DNA of 64,000 bases from JALZKA01 sp963725035 (GCA_963725035.1 CAVRWX010000003.1:42259-106258), one strand, 5' to 3'. Positions 39,033 through 48,493 are shown, counted from the stretch's first letter. Numbers and translations are program-made. Notes: generated from the sequence alone by a model not told the origin.

Positions 39033-39680
39033 TTGATTGAACACCTATGGCTAACGAAACTGACAAGCGCCAAGTCACGGACGTACAGGAAGCGCGTTCG
39101 GGCCGAGCAGGAGGAGGCCACGCGCGAGCGGATCACCGCCGCTGCGGTGAAGCTCCACGGCTCGATCGGGCCCGCGAAGACGACCGTGAGCGCGCTGGCG
39201 GAGGAGGCGGGCGTCCAGCGCGCCACCGTCTATCGCCACTTTCCCGACGAGGTGGCGCTCTTCGCCGCCTGTACCGCTCATTACTGGGCCAGACACCCGC
39301 GCCCCGAAATCGAGTCCTGGAAGGCCATCAGCGACCGCGGCGAGCGTCTGCGCCACGGATTGAGCGACTTCTATGCCTTCTTCTCCCAGAACGAGGCGAT
39401 GCTCGAAAAGGGCGGCCGCGACGCACACCTGGTCCCCGCCATGAATGCCGCGCGCGAGGCTTTCGGAGGATTTCTCGAGGCGGCTGCGGGCGCGCTTATG
39501 GCAGGCCGCCCGGAGCGCGGCGCGGCGCGCCGGCGCACCTCGGCGGCAGTCTCCCACGCTCTCCTCTTCGCCACCTGGCAGTCGCTCACCCGGATGCAGG
39601 GCCTCTCGAACGCCGAGGCCGTCGCCGTGATGGCGGCGATGGTCGAGGGCGCCGGCTCGGCCCGCCCGCCGCGCGCCTAA
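39033..39680 (+). CDS. TetR/AcrR family regulator
   Basis: Up to 215 residues. The HTH is intact: RERITAAAVKLHGSIGPAKTTVSALAEEAGVQRATVYRHFPDE, then a helical ligand domain with an all-alpha C-terminus. The start is unclear. The frame opens with a TTG at 39033, while an ATG at 39047 is in another frame and would need one shift to join RKRVRAEQEEATRER. Divergent from the cupin gene and probably its repressor. Confidence 0.82.
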   Translation: MIEHLWLTKLTSAKSRTYRKRVRAEQEEATRERITAAAVKLHGSIGPAKTTVSALAEEAGVQRATVYRHFPDEVALFAACTAHYWARHPRPEIESWKAISDRGERLRHGLSDFYAFFSQNEAMLEKGGRDAHLVPAMNAAREAFGGFLEAAAGALMAGRPERGAARRRTSAAVSHALLFATWQSLTRMQGLSNAEAVAVMAAMVEGAGSARPPRA

Positions 39681-39741
39681 CCGCCTCGGCACCCGGCACT
39701 TCGGAACCGCAAGACTGGGTGTACGCTTTCGCCGAGGGGCC

Positions 39742-42402
39742 TTGGCGAGGGGAACGAAAGCACGCCTGGTGATCGGCGCCTTTACGGCGCTCGCACTCGT
39801 CTGCGCCGTTCCCGCCGGCGCATGGGGGGCGACGATCACGGTCAACTCGAGCGGCGATTCCGCCGCGAATGACGGGGCTTGCACCCTGCGCGAGGCGATC
39901 ACCGCTGCGAACTCCAATGCCGCCTCCGGTGCGATGGCGAACGAGTGCGCCGCAGGGCAAGCCGAGCCGACCGCCGATCTCATCGAGTTCGACATCGCCG
40001 GCGCAGGCCCGCATGTGATCGCGCCGGGCTCCAACTTGCCGGATCTCACCCAGCTCGCAACCGTGGACGGCTCGACCGACGGGACGGACGAGATCGCCTT
40101 GAACGGAGCGCCCAGCGCGGTCAGTAGCGGCATCCGGCTCGGTGGCGGCTCAACGATCAACCATCTCTCGATCTACGGATTTGGAACGGGCGTCGTCATC
40201 GACGAGCCGGATGGCACGGTCCAGAACAGCTTCATCGGCACCAACGAGGCGTCGGCCGCAGGCATCGGCAACAGCGGCGGCATCTCCATGAGCAGCTCCG
40301 ATGGCGTCGTTCGCGGCAACGTGATCTCGGGCAACACGAGTGCCGGCGTGCAGGTCTTCTCCTCCGGAAATCAGGTCGCGGCAAACCGGATCGGAACGAA
40401 TGCGTCTGGCGTTGCCGCCTTGGGGAACGGCGACGAGGGCGTCAGGGTCGCTCCCTCTGCCGACTCGGCAACGATCGGCGGGCCTGCGCTTGCCGACGCG
40501 AACCTCATCTCCGGCAACGACGAGGCCGGCATCTCCGCGAGTCGAACGGACTCGACGGATGCCATCACCGGGCTGGTGATTCAGAACAACCGGATCGGAA
40601 CGGGGATCGCGGGGCAGGCAGCGATCGCGAACGGAGGCCCCGGCATCTTCTTCAGCGGCAACATCGCGGGCGCGGCGATCGCCGACAACCTCATCTCGGG
40701 CAACGCCGAGCAGGGAATAGAGCTGACGATCAACGTCGTCCAGCCCGTCGGAGCGGCGGGCCCCAGCGGCGCTTCGATCACCGGCAACCTCATCGGCTCC
40801 GACGCTGACGGCGTGGACCCGATCGGCAACGGTGACAACGGCATCTCGATCCAGGGGAACCCGGACCATCCGGCCACGGGCAACACGATCGGCGGAGTCA
40901 CGGGGATCACTGCGGGAGGCCCCTGCACCGGCGACTGCAACCTCATTGCGGCGAACTCGGGCGACGGCATCGAGGTCAACGACGCTTCCACCACGGGAAC
41001 GGAGGTCCTGGGCAACTACATCGGAACCGATGTGACCGGCAACGCGGCTATGGGCAACGCCAACGACGGGGTCAACCTGAGCAACGCGACCGACTCCCAG
41101 ATCGGCAGCGCAGCCGGAGCCAACGTGATCTCGGCAAACGGGTTGACCGGGGTCAGCAACTCAGGAACCACAGGCATCGCGATCCAGGGAAATCTCATCG
41201 GGGTAGGCGCGGACAGCACGACGGCGCTCGGCAACGACGCGTTGGGTGTGTTCTTCACCGGCTCCGATGGCAACACGGTGGGGGGCACGGGCCCGGGCGA
41301 GGGAAACGTGATCGGCGACAACGACATTGGCGTGTGGATCGCCTTCGGCTCACAGGACGTCTCGGTCCTCGGGAACTCCATCACCGCGAGCGAGGGCCTG
41401 GGCATCGACCTCGGCGATCAGGGCGTCACGCCGAACGACCCCGGCGACGGCGACGCCGGCGACAACAACCTCCAGAACTTCCCGGCGCTCACGGCGGTTG
41501 CCGCCGCCAATTCAACCGTCGTGACCGGGACGCTCGACTCGACCCCCGCGACGGATTTCCGGATCGAGGTCTTCTCCAACGCTGCCGGCGATTCGTCGGG
41601 GCACGGCGAGGCCGAGACCTTCCTGGGCGCCTTCGACGTCACCACCGACGGGTCCGGCGCGGCTGAGTTCGCCGAGATCCTCGAGGGCACCGCCGGCGCA
41701 GGCCATGAGGTCAGCGCGACGGTGACCGAGTTGGGCCCGCTGGGAGAGCCGCTTTCAACGTCCGAGCTCGCCGCGAACGTGTCGGAGGGAACCTGCGACG
41801 TCGAAGGCACCTCAGGCGACGATCCGGCGCTTGCGGGGACCCCGGCCGACGAGGTGGTCTGCGGCTTCGGCGGCGACGACGTGATCGATGGCGGCGGTGG
41901 CGACGACATCGTCCTTGGCGGAACCGGCGAGGATGAGCTGGACCTCTCCGCCGCGCCGGGCGCGGTCGAGCTCGACCTCGCAAGCGGTCTCGGCGCGGCC
42001 GGCGGAGACACCATCACCGTCCTTGAGATCGAGAACGTAATTGGCTCGGCGTTCGATGACGAGATCGTGGGGCAGGGGGACGACAACGTCATCGAGGGCG
42101 GCGACGGCGACGACACGCTGGAGGGACTCGAGGGCGCCGACAAGCTCGTCGGCGGCGACGGCAAGGACACGACCGAGGGCGGCGACGGCAAGGACGACCT
42201 TCGCGGCAAGGACTCAAAGGACACGCTCAAGGGTGGCTCGGGGGCCGACGAGCTCGAAGGCGGCGAAGGCGGCGACACCGTGAAGGGAGGCGACGGCGAG
42301 GACGACCTCCAAGGGGGCGACGGTGACGACACGCTCGACGGCGGTCCGAAGGACGACGATTGCTCGGGCGGTTCAGGCAAGGACACGCTGAAAAGCTGCT
42401 GA
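39742..42402 (+). CDS. Large secreted beta-helix protein with CSLREA-type start and RTX-like tail
   Basis: 886 residues from a TTG start. A signal peptide (ALALVCAVPAGAWGA) is followed by the CSLREA-type motif CTLREAITAANS. Then about 500 residues of right-handed parallel beta-helix with repeated NLISGN/NxIGT/GNDG turns, a beta-sandwich segment and a final acidic block of at least ten GGxGxD units (GGDGDD, GGDGKD, GGSGAD). The protein ends in DTLKSC. Such proteins are cell-surface or released adhesins or carbohydrate-binding factors. The acidic repeats probably bind calcium. No sortase or PEP-CTERM signal is seen. The frame is intact over 2.6 kb. Confidence 0.85.
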   Translation: MARGTKARLVIGAFTALALVCAVPAGAWGATITVNSSGDSAANDGACTLREAITAANSNAASGAMANECAAGQAEPTADLIEFDIAGAGPHVIAPGSNLPDLTQLATVDGSTDGTDEIALNGAPSAVSSGIRLGGGSTINHLSIYGFGTGVVIDEPDGTVQNSFIGTNEASAAGIGNSGGISMSSSDGVVRGNVISGNTSAGVQVFSSGNQVAANRIGTNASGVAALGNGDEGVRVAPSADSATIGGPALADANLISGNDEAGISASRTDSTDAITGLVIQNNRIGTGIAGQAAIANGGPGIFFSGNIAGAAIADNLISGNAEQGIELTINVVQPVGAAGPSGASITGNLIGSDADGVDPIGNGDNGISIQGNPDHPATGNTIGGVTGITAGGPCTGDCNLIAANSGDGIEVNDASTTGTEVLGNYIGTDVTGNAAMGNANDGVNLSNATDSQIGSAAGANVISANGLTGVSNSGTTGIAIQGNLIGVGADSTTALGNDALGVFFTGSDGNTVGGTGPGEGNVIGDNDIGVWIAFGSQDVSVLGNSITASEGLGIDLGDQGVTPNDPGDGDAGDNNLQNFPALTAVAAANSTVVTGTLDSTPATDFRIEVFSNAAGDSSGHGEAETFLGAFDVTTDGSGAAEFAEILEGTAGAGHEVSATVTELGPLGEPLSTSELAANVSEGTCDVEGTSGDDPALAGTPADEVVCGFGGDDVIDGGGGDDIVLGGTGEDELDLSAAPGAVELDLASGLGAAGGDTITVLEIENVIGSAFDDEIVGQGDDNVIEGGDGDDTLEGLEGADKLVGGDGKDTTEGGDGKDDLRGKDSKDTLKGGSGADELEGGEGGDTVKGGDGEDDLQGGDGDDTLDGGPKDDDCSGGSGKDTLKSC

Positions 42403-42544
42403 ACGCACCGTCGCTGGCAGGAGCGAGCCTCATGAGGCCCTTTGACCACGCCCCGCCCCGGGTTCGTCGAGGGCTCCCTAAGGGTCATCCCCAATAGACA
42501 GGGCGCGCAATCCGCGCGAGCCTTCCTCCATCAACCACTATCCA
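42403..42544. promoter_or_regulatory. Intergenic region upstream of the PspC-kinase-regulator operon
   Basis: 142 bp with no ORF. It contains short GC-rich inverted repeats (for example CGCGCAATCCGCGCG at about 42509-42523) but no clear promoter hexamers. Confidence 0.3.
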
Positions 42545-43543
42545 ATGGAGGAAGCAATGAATGACCAAGACACAACGCAAGTGATGCCGCCCGCGGATCC
42601 GCCGCCCGAGCCGCAGCCGGAGGGCACGAAGCGCCTTCTGCGCTCGCGCTCGGACCGGATGCTCGGCGGAGTCGCCGGCGGGCTCGCCGATTACTTCCGA
42701 GTCGACCCGGTGATCTTCCGGATCGGCTTCGGAGTGACCCTCTTCTTCGGAGGGCTCGGCGCGCTGATCTACCTCGCGATGATGATCTTCGTCCCTTCCG
42801 AGCAGTCGGACGGGACAGTGGCATCCAGCGCCCCGCGAACGTTCGGGCGGGTGCTGCTGTTCATCGTCGTCGCGATCGCCGGCCTGATCGGCCTTGCGAT
42901 CATGGGGGTCGGAGCGGCTTGGGCAGCAGCCACCGGACACGGAGTCCTCGTCGCCATCATCGTGATCGCGATCGGCGTCGCGCTCGTGGTCGCCGCGTTC
43001 AACGGCGGCGCCCGCTGGCTGATCCTGCCGGCGCTGGCCCTGGCGATACCGCTCGGCACCGTTGCCGCGGCGGACATCGAGTTCGAAGGCGGCATCGGCA
43101 AGACCACTCACGTTCCGCAGACGGTCCGCGCGATTCCGGCCGACGGTTACGAGTTCGGCATCGGCGACCAGCGGATCGACCTGCGCGACCTCGACTGGAA
43201 CGAGAACAGCGTGATCAAGGTCGAGGCAGACCAGGGGATCGGCCGCATGCTGATCATGGTCCCCGAGAACGTCTGCGTCGATGGCGACATCGACTCGCGG
43301 TACGGCATCGTGGAGATCGCCGGCGAGGAGTCGAGCGTGTCGCTCGCCTCGGGCTACACCGCGACGCCGCGGCTCGAGCTCGACGCCACCCTGGACGCCG
43401 GGAAGATCGAAGTCGTCAACGACGACAACGTCGGTCTTGGCGACCACTTCGGCGGCAACGACGGCATCGCGCGGGACGAGCTGCGCGACCGGATGGAGGC
43501 TGCGTGCGCTCCCGAGCCCGCGAAGGAGGGACGCGCCGGCTGA
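42545..43543 (+). CDS. PspC-domain membrane protein
   Basis: 332 residues from ATG 42545 (ATG 42557 also possible). After a Pro-rich N-terminus comes the PspC domain: LLRSRSDRMLGGVAGGLADYF with the following hydrophobic helix. Three or four more TM segments and an extracytoplasmic beta-rich domain (DUF2154/LiaF-like) follow. Operon with a histidine kinase and LuxR-type regulator (start codon overlap TGATG), the known arrangement in actinobacteria for envelope-stress signalling. PspC probably acts as the sensor or anti-sensor for the kinase. Confidence 0.88.
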   Translation: MEEAMNDQDTTQVMPPADPPPEPQPEGTKRLLRSRSDRMLGGVAGGLADYFRVDPVIFRIGFGVTLFFGGLGALIYLAMMIFVPSEQSDGTVASSAPRTFGRVLLFIVVAIAGLIGLAIMGVGAAWAAATGHGVLVAIIVIAIGVALVVAAFNGGARWLILPALALAIPLGTVAAADIEFEGGIGKTTHVPQTVRAIPADGYEFGIGDQRIDLRDLDWNENSVIKVEADQGIGRMLIMVPENVCVDGDIDSRYGIVEIAGEESSVSLASGYTATPRLELDATLDAGKIEVVNDDNVGLGDHFGGNDGIARDELRDRMEAACAPEPAKEGRAG

Positions 43544-44631
43544 TGACCCGCCGGGTAGACGTTCTCTCACTCGGAGCCGGCCTCGGTCTGATTGCGACCG
43601 GGGCCGTGCTCCTGCTCGACCAGGAGGGCGCCATCGACCTCTCGTTCGGTCTCTTCGGCGCCGTCCTGGCGCTGTTCTTCGCGACGACCGGGATCGCGCT
43701 CCTGTGGCGCCGGCCGCGCGAGCCCGAGGTCGAGGCGCCGACCGTCTCCGAGACCCTCACCGCCCCCGTCGAGCCACGCCCGCCCGCTCCGGAGCGCGAT
43801 CGCCTCCGCGACATCTACCGTGGCGGCTTCGGCGCAGCCCTCATCGGCGGGGCGGCGCTCATCGTCCTTTCGTTCACCGGCGCCCTCGATTCGCTTGGGG
43901 ACGCGGTCCTCACGATCGTGATCGTGATCCTGGCGCTCGGGCTCGTCCTGGCGCCGTTCTGGTGGCGCCTCGGCCGCAACCTCGCCGCCGAGCGCGCTGA
44001 GCGCATCCGCTCGCAGGAGCGCGCCGAGATGGCCGCGCACATCCACGACTCGGTGCTCCAGACGCTGACGCTCGTCCAGAAGCGCGCCGACGACCCGCGC
44101 GCCGTCGCGCAGCTCGCTCGCGCGCAGGAGCGCGAGCTCCGCGGCTGGCTCTTCACAGGCGATCGCGCGCCCGCGTCGGCGAGCCTGGCGGTGGCTCTCG
44201 AGGAGGCGGCCGCCGAGGTCGAGGACGCGCACCGCGTGCCGATCGAGGTGGTCGCGGTGGGCGACGCGCCGGTCGGCGACGCAGCCAACGCGCTCGTGGC
44301 GGCGTCGCGCGAGGCGATGGTGAACGCCGCCAAGTTCGCGCCCGATGCGGGCGACGTCGCCGTCTATGCGGAGCTCGGCGCGGCGCGCTCGCAGGTCTTC
44401 GTCCGCGACCGCGGCGGCGGATTCGACCCCGAGGCTGTGCCCGAGGACCGCCGCGGCGTCCGGGAGTCCATCATCGGGCGTATGGAACGCTCCGGCGGCT
44501 CAGCACGCATCCGCTCCAGCGAGGCCGGCACCGAGGTCGAGCTCACGATCGAGCCGGGAGCGGCGGCGAATGACCCCCACCGTCGTCATCGTCGACGATC
44601 ACGCGCTCTTCCGCTCGGGCGTCCGCGCTGA
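43543..44631 (+). CDS. Sensor histidine kinase, HisKA_3 (NarL/DegS type)
   Basis: 362 residues from ATG 43543, overlapping the PspC stop. Four TM helices (about 10-26, 33-50, 98-115, 122-142), then the HisKA_3 dimerisation helix with the phosphoacceptor His in MAAHIHDSVLQTL, and an HATPase_c domain with the N-box REAMVNAAKFAP and G-box DRGGGFDP. There is no extracellular domain, so it is an intramembrane-type sensor paired with PspC. The frame runs 62 nt into the regulator gene. Most such pairs overlap by only 4 nt, so the last 20 residues may be read-through from a small indel. Confidence 0.9.
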   Translation: MTRRVDVLSLGAGLGLIATGAVLLLDQEGAIDLSFGLFGAVLALFFATTGIALLWRRPREPEVEAPTVSETLTAPVEPRPPAPERDRLRDIYRGGFGAALIGGAALIVLSFTGALDSLGDAVLTIVIVILALGLVLAPFWWRLGRNLAAERAERIRSQERAEMAAHIHDSVLQTLTLVQKRADDPRAVAQLARAQERELRGWLFTGDRAPASASLAVALEEAAAEVEDAHRVPIEVVAVGDAPVGDAANALVAASREAMVNAAKFAPDAGDVAVYAELGAARSQVFVRDRGGGFDPEAVPEDRRGVRESIIGRMERSGGSARIRSSEAGTEVELTIEPGAAANDPHRRHRRRSRALPLGRPR

Positions 44632-45211
44632 GCTCGAAGGCCTCGTCGAGGTCCTGGGCGACGCCGGCTCGGTCGAGGAGGCGGTGCGCCTGATCTCGGA
44701 GGCGAAGCCCGACGTCGTGCTGCTCGACGTCCACATGCCGGGCGGGGGAGGCGTCGAGGTGATCCGCCGCGTCGCCGAGACGGCCCCGGCTCAGAGCTTC
44801 CTCGCGCTCTCGGTCTCAGACGCCGCCGAGGACGTGATCGCGGTGGTGCGGGCGGGCGCTCGCGGCTACGTGACGAAGACGATCTCCGGCCCCGAGCTGG
44901 CGGACGCCGTGACCCGCGTCCGCGACGGCGACGCCGTCTTCTCGCCGCGCCTCGCCGGCTTCGTCCTCGACGCGTTCGCCGGCCAGATCACCGAGGCCGA
45001 AGCGGACCCCGAGCTCGATCAGCTCACCCTGCGCGAGCGCGAGGTCCTCCGCCTCATCGCCCGCGGCTACCTCTACAAGGAGATCGCCCTCGAGCTCTCG
45101 ATCTCGCCAAAGACCGTCGAGGCGCACGTCTCGGCCGTCCTCAGAAAGCTCCAGCTATCGAACCGCCACGAGCTCAGCCGCTGGGCGGTCGAACGCCGCC
45201 TCGTCGACTGA
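44570..45211 (+). CDS. LuxR/NarL-family response regulator
   Basis: 213 residues from ATG 44570. The receiver domain has acidic residues VDDHALF and the phosphoacceptor Asp in VVLLDVHMPG, with the conserved Ser/Thr and Lys (VTKTISG). A LuxR HTH follows: LTLREREVLRLIARGYLYKEIA and SPKTVEAHVSAVLRKL. Cognate of the upstream kinase. No other promoters are in the operon, and the PspC gene is the obvious first target by analogy. A GGTGCC repeat follows 5 bp after the stop. Confidence 0.94.
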   Translation: MTPTVVIVDDHALFRSGVRAELEGLVEVLGDAGSVEEAVRLISEAKPDVVLLDVHMPGGGGVEVIRRVAETAPAQSFLALSVSDAAEDVIAVVRAGARGYVTKTISGPELADAVTRVRDGDAVFSPRLAGFVLDAFAGQITEAEADPELDQLTLREREVLRLIARGYLYKEIALELSISPKTVEAHVSAVLRKLQLSNRHELSRWAVERRLVD

Positions 45212-45216
45212 CGCCT

Positions 45217-45241
45217 GGTGCCAGGCACCGTGCCTGGCACC
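45217..45241. repeat. GGTGCC palindromic repeat (full copy)
   Basis: A complete 25-bp palindrome in the 33-bp gap between two convergent genes (regulator and the small membrane protein). It is the only sequence available for a terminator there. Confidence 0.92.
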
Positions 45242-45244
45242 GGG

Positions 45245-45532
45245 TCAGACGTCGCCGGGCTGGCGCTTTCCCCACTCGTCGTCGGGGGTTGGCCACTCGG
45301 CCTCGGCGTTCATCTGCTCGAGGTCGTTCAGCGAGGGCGCGCCGCCGGTGCCGCTGCCCTGGAGGCGGGGCACGAGGACCCAGAAGATGAGGCCGTCGAT
45401 GATCGCGACGCCCAACAGGACCGCCGCGATCCAGCGCTGGTCCGGGATCGCGAAGAAGAGGATGATCGCGCCAACGAGGCTCGTGAGGACTGCGGAGCGG
45501 CCGATCATTCCCCAGTCGGGCGCGCGGTTCAT
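45245..45532 (-). CDS. Small membrane protein, unknown function
   Basis: 95 residues from ATG 45532. Two TM helices (VLTSLVGAIILFFAI and IAAVLLGVAIIDGLIFWVLV), then a polar C-terminus (NAEAEWPTPDDEWGKRQPGDV). No family recognised, though two-helix proteins like this are common in actinobacteria. Same strand as the methyltransferase upstream, separated by 60 nt. Confidence 0.7.
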   Translation of the reverse strand: MNRAPDWGMIGRSAVLTSLVGAIILFFAIPDQRWIAAVLLGVAIIDGLIFWVLVPRLQGSGTGGAPSLNDLEQMNAEAEWPTPDDEWGKRQPGDV

Positions 45533-45592
45533 GGCTCGATCCTACGCCTCCGCCGGGAGGTTTGTGCGCTTGCCCCCTGGGATCGGTGCTAC

Positions 45593-46666
45593 CTAAGGTC
45601 GTGCCTCCAGGATCAAGTTGAACGGGGTCTCCGTTGCCCTGCGGAACCGAGTGAACCCGGCTTCCTCGGCGACCGCACGTAGGCGCTCCTCGCCGGCCTG
45701 AGCTCCAAGCGCCAGTCCGACCTCCTGGTCCAGCGACGACGGAGTGCAGATGACCGTCGAGGCGGCGTAGAACACCCGGCCGACCGGGTTCAGGTTGTCG
45801 GCGAGCCTGTCGCCCGCATACGGCTCGACCAACATCACCGTGCCGTCGTCCGCAATCGTTTCGCGGACGTGGGTCATGGCGCCAACCGGGTCTCCCATGT
45901 CGTGGAGGCAGTCGAAGAAGCAGACGAGGTCATAGCCCTCGCCCGGGTAATCCTTCGCTGACGCGACGGCGAACTCGGTGTTGCCCGCGACCCCCTCGCT
46001 CTCGGCGATCTCCTTCGCCCGCTCGATCGAGGCGTCGTGGTAGTCGAACCCATGGATCGTGGACTCGCTGAACGCCTGGGCCATGAGAATCGTCGAGATC
46101 CCGTGGCCGCAGCCGATATCGGCGACGGTGCCACCCGCTTTGAGTTTCTCCCCGACGTCCTCGAGCGCAGGGAGCCACTCGTCGACAAGGTGCGCCTTGT
46201 AGCCGGGACGGAAGAACTGCTCGGTCCCCACGAAGAGCTCCGAGTGGTGCTCGTGCCAGCCGAACCCCTCGCCCTCGCGAAAGCGCTTGGCGATTTTCTC
46301 TCGGTCCTTGTAGATCGAGCTCACAACGGAATACCCACCCACGACGTAAACCGGGCTGTCGGGATCGGCTAGCGCCATCGCCTGCTCCGGTGGCAACGTG
46401 AACGCATCGGCATCAGCGTCATATTCCAGGTAGCCGCTCGCCGCCTGGGCAGATGCCCATTCGCGCACGTAGCGCTCCTCGACACTGCTTCGCTCGGCGA
46501 TCTGAGCGCTGGTGAGCGGGCCTTGGCCGGCCATCGCCTCCCAGATTCCCAGTTCGCCACCGATCATCACCAAGACGCCGTTCATGGCAGCCCCCATATC
46601 GGTGACGGCCTGGCCCATGAACTGCTCGAGCTTCTGCTCGTCGACCTCGGTCGATGCAGCTTCCAT
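45593..46666 (-). CDS. SAM-dependent methyltransferase with N-terminal winged helix
   Basis: 357 residues from ATG 46666. A winged-helix dimerisation domain at residues 20-110 (with LTSAQIAERSSVEERYVREWASA) precedes a class I Rossmann methyltransferase: motif I VADIGCGHGISTILMAQ, then FDYHDASIERAK and DLVCFFDCLHDMGDP. The layout matches the mycobacterial Rv2258c type of small-molecule O-methyltransferases. The acceptor is unknown. It has its own upstream gap of 121 bp. Confidence 0.88.
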   Translation of the reverse strand: MEAASTEVDEQKLEQFMGQAVTDMGAAMNGVLVMIGGELGIWEAMAGQGPLTSAQIAERSSVEERYVREWASAQAASGYLEYDADADAFTLPPEQAMALADPDSPVYVVGGYSVVSSIYKDREKIAKRFREGEGFGWHEHHSELFVGTEQFFRPGYKAHLVDEWLPALEDVGEKLKAGGTVADIGCGHGISTILMAQAFSESTIHGFDYHDASIERAKEIAESEGVAGNTEFAVASAKDYPGEGYDLVCFFDCLHDMGDPVGAMTHVRETIADDGTVMLVEPYAGDRLADNLNPVGRVFYAASTVICTPSSLDQEVGLALGAQAGEERLRAVAEEAGFTRFRRATETPFNLILEARP

Positions 46667-46699
46667 ATTTCCTCTCCTAACCCCCGGTGCGCCCTCCGG

Positions 46700-46720
46700 A
46701 GACGCCGTCTTTCGGCGTCT
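46700..46720. terminator. Hairpin between PEP-mutase-like and methyltransferase genes
   Basis: Stem AGACGCCG (46700-46707) and CGGCGTCT (46713-46720), 5-nt loop. It lies downstream of the minus-strand four-gene operon and upstream of the methyltransferase. No T-tract, so attenuation or a simple intergenic hairpin is also possible. Confidence 0.5.
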
Positions 46721-46787
46721 ACGCGCGGGATCGTTGGGGACAATGTCTCACAATTGCAACCCCCGTTACAACTGAGTTTGGAGAGCC

Positions 46788-47570
46788 CTACGCCTCTGAG
46801 GTGAGGAGCGAAAGGTCGCCGGTGTCGCGGATCTCCGCCGCAACCTCCATCGCGCGCTCGAAGCCCAGCCGCTTGGAGACATCCCAGAGCCACGAGCCGA
46901 AGCTGATGCGCTGAGCGCCCGCCTCGAAGATGCCCTCGGCCGACAGGTTCGGCCACGCGAGCACGTTGACCGGCTTTGAGACGGCGTCGCAGACCGTGCG
47001 GATCTCGTCGGTGCTGCGAAGACCTGGCGCGTAGAGGACGTCGGCGCCCGCCTGCTCGTAGGCCTGGAGGCGGGCGATCGTGTCGTCCAGGTCGTTGAGG
47101 CCGCGGAGCTGGTTCTCGGCGCGGGCGGTGAAGGTGAACGGGAAGTCGAAGGCGCGCGCCGCCTCGACCGAGGCCTCGACCCGCGCGACCGCGTGCTCCA
47201 GGCAGTAGATGACCTTGTCGTCCGGGTCCCAGTCCTCGATCGACCCTCCGACGGCACCGGCCTCGCCCGACCGCGTGATCGCAAGCGCGGCCTGAGCCGG
47301 CTCGGGCCCGTAGCCGTTCTCGAGGTCCATCGCGACCGGCAACTCGGTGACCCCGTCCAGCTCCGCGGCGTGCTCGACGATCTCATCCAGCGTCACCTCG
47401 CCGTCCTGGCGCCCCAGCCGCTCCGCGAAACCCGCGCTGGTCGAGGCCAGCGCCTTGTAGCCGAGGCCGTCGAGCCCAACGGCGGAGTCGACGTCCCAGG
47501 GGTTGGGAAAGATGAAAGGGTCGCCGGTGTGAAGCGCGCGGAACGCCTCGGCTTTCTCGGCCTGGTTCAC
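46788..47570 (-). CDS. Isocitrate lyase/PEP mutase superfamily protein
   Basis: 260 residues from GTG 47570, overlapping the upstream ddl stop (GTGA). TIM-barrel of the ICL/PEPM group: LVNPWD-type entry seen as FIFPNPWDVDSA, the Mg site region AMDLENGYG (corresponding to DxDxGYG) and GGSIEDWD. The family includes PEP mutase, oxaloacetate decarboxylase, methylisocitrate lyase and carboxyPEP phosphonomutase. The KKCGH loop with the catalytic Cys of isocitrate lyases is not seen, so a decarboxylase or mutase is likelier. Its place in an operon with an ATP-grasp ligase and aminotransferase may be meaningful. Confidence 0.85.
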   Translation of the reverse strand: MNQAEKAEAFRALHTGDPFIFPNPWDVDSAVGLDGLGYKALASTSAGFAERLGRQDGEVTLDEIVEHAAELDGVTELPVAMDLENGYGPEPAQAALAITRSGEAGAVGGSIEDWDPDDKVIYCLEHAVARVEASVEAARAFDFPFTFTARAENQLRGLNDLDDTIARLQAYEQAGADVLYAPGLRSTDEIRTVCDAVSKPVNVLAWPNLSAEGIFEAGAQRISFGSWLWDVSKRLGFERAMEVAAEIRDTGDLSLLTSEA

Positions 47571-48493
47571 GCGACCATTCTCTCAGCCGCCGACGTGACG
47601 AGTCGGTCGCAGAGCTCCTCGAAGCCGATCCCGGCGGCCTCGGCCGCCATCGGGAAGAGCGAGGTGTCGGTCAGGCCGGGCACGGCGTTCACCTCGAGCA
47701 CCTCGGGGCCGTCGTCGCCAAGCATCAGGTCGACGCGGACGAAGCCGGCGCAGTCGAGCGATTCCCAGGTCGCGACCGCCGCGGCGGCCACGTGCGCCTC
47801 GTCCTCGCCAAGCTCCGCGGGGCAGATGAAGTCGGTGCGGCCGATCTCGTAGCGCGCCTCGTAGGAGTACCGGTCCTCGTCGTGGGGGCGGATCTCGACG
47901 GCAGGGAGAGCCTCGCCCTCGAGCATCCCGACCGAGAGCTCGCGCCCAGAGACGTGGCGCTCAAGCAGGACCCGGCTGTCGTAGGAGAAGGCCGAGACGA
48001 TCGCCTGTGGGATGTCCTCGCGCGAGGCGGCGAAGCGGACGCCCAGCGCCGAGCCCCCGCGCGCGGGCTTGACGACGAGCGGATAGCCGAGGCGCTCCTC
48101 GATCTCCTCGAGCGCGTCGGCTGCGCCCAGCTCGGAGAAAGCGGTCTGGGAGAACGAGACCCAGTCGGGCGTCGCGATCCCGTGTTCGCGCAGTGCCTGC
48201 TTCGCCTCGGCCTTGTCGGTCGAGCGCCGGCAGGCCGAGACGCCGGGGCCTGTGTACGGGATGCCCAGGATCTCGAGCAGCTCCTGCACGGTGCCGTCCT
48301 CGCCGTCGGCGCCGTGGAGCGCGACGAACGCGACGTCCGGGCGCTCGGCCTTGAGCCGCTCGACCAGGTCGTGCCCCGCGTCGAGCGAGACGACGTCGTG
48401 GCTCTCGGCGAGCGCGTCCTCCACCCGCGCGCCCGAGCTGAGCGACACCTGCCGCTCGAGCGACCGCCCGCCCTTGAGGACCGCGACCTTCAC
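47567..48493 (-). CDS. D-alanine--D-alanine ligase family protein (second copy)
   Basis: 308 residues from GTG 48493, overlapping the aminotransferase stop. ATP-grasp ligase with KGGRSLERQVSL, LHGADGEDGTVQELLEILGIPYTGPG, VVKPARGGSALGVRF and EVNAVPGLTDTS. It is shorter and clearly divergent from the copy at 1174-2145: HGADGED instead of HGPFGED, and ACRRSTDK instead of AAVAMDK before the ATP-binding domain. It may make D-Ala-D-Ala or another D-amino-acid dipeptide or depsipeptide. Translationally coupled to an aminotransferase and a PEP-mutase-like enzyme. Confidence 0.88.
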   Translation of the reverse strand: MKVAVLKGGRSLERQVSLSSGARVEDALAESHDVVSLDAGHDLVERLKAERPDVAFVALHGADGEDGTVQELLEILGIPYTGPGVSACRRSTDKAEAKQALREHGIATPDWVSFSQTAFSELGAADALEEIEERLGYPLVVKPARGGSALGVRFAASREDIPQAIVSAFSYDSRVLLERHVSGRELSVGMLEGEALPAVEIRPHDEDRYSYEARYEIGRTDFICPAELGEDEAHVAAAAVATWESLDCAGFVRVDLMLGDDGPEVLEVNAVPGLTDTSLFPMAAEAAGIGFEELCDRLVTSAAERMVA

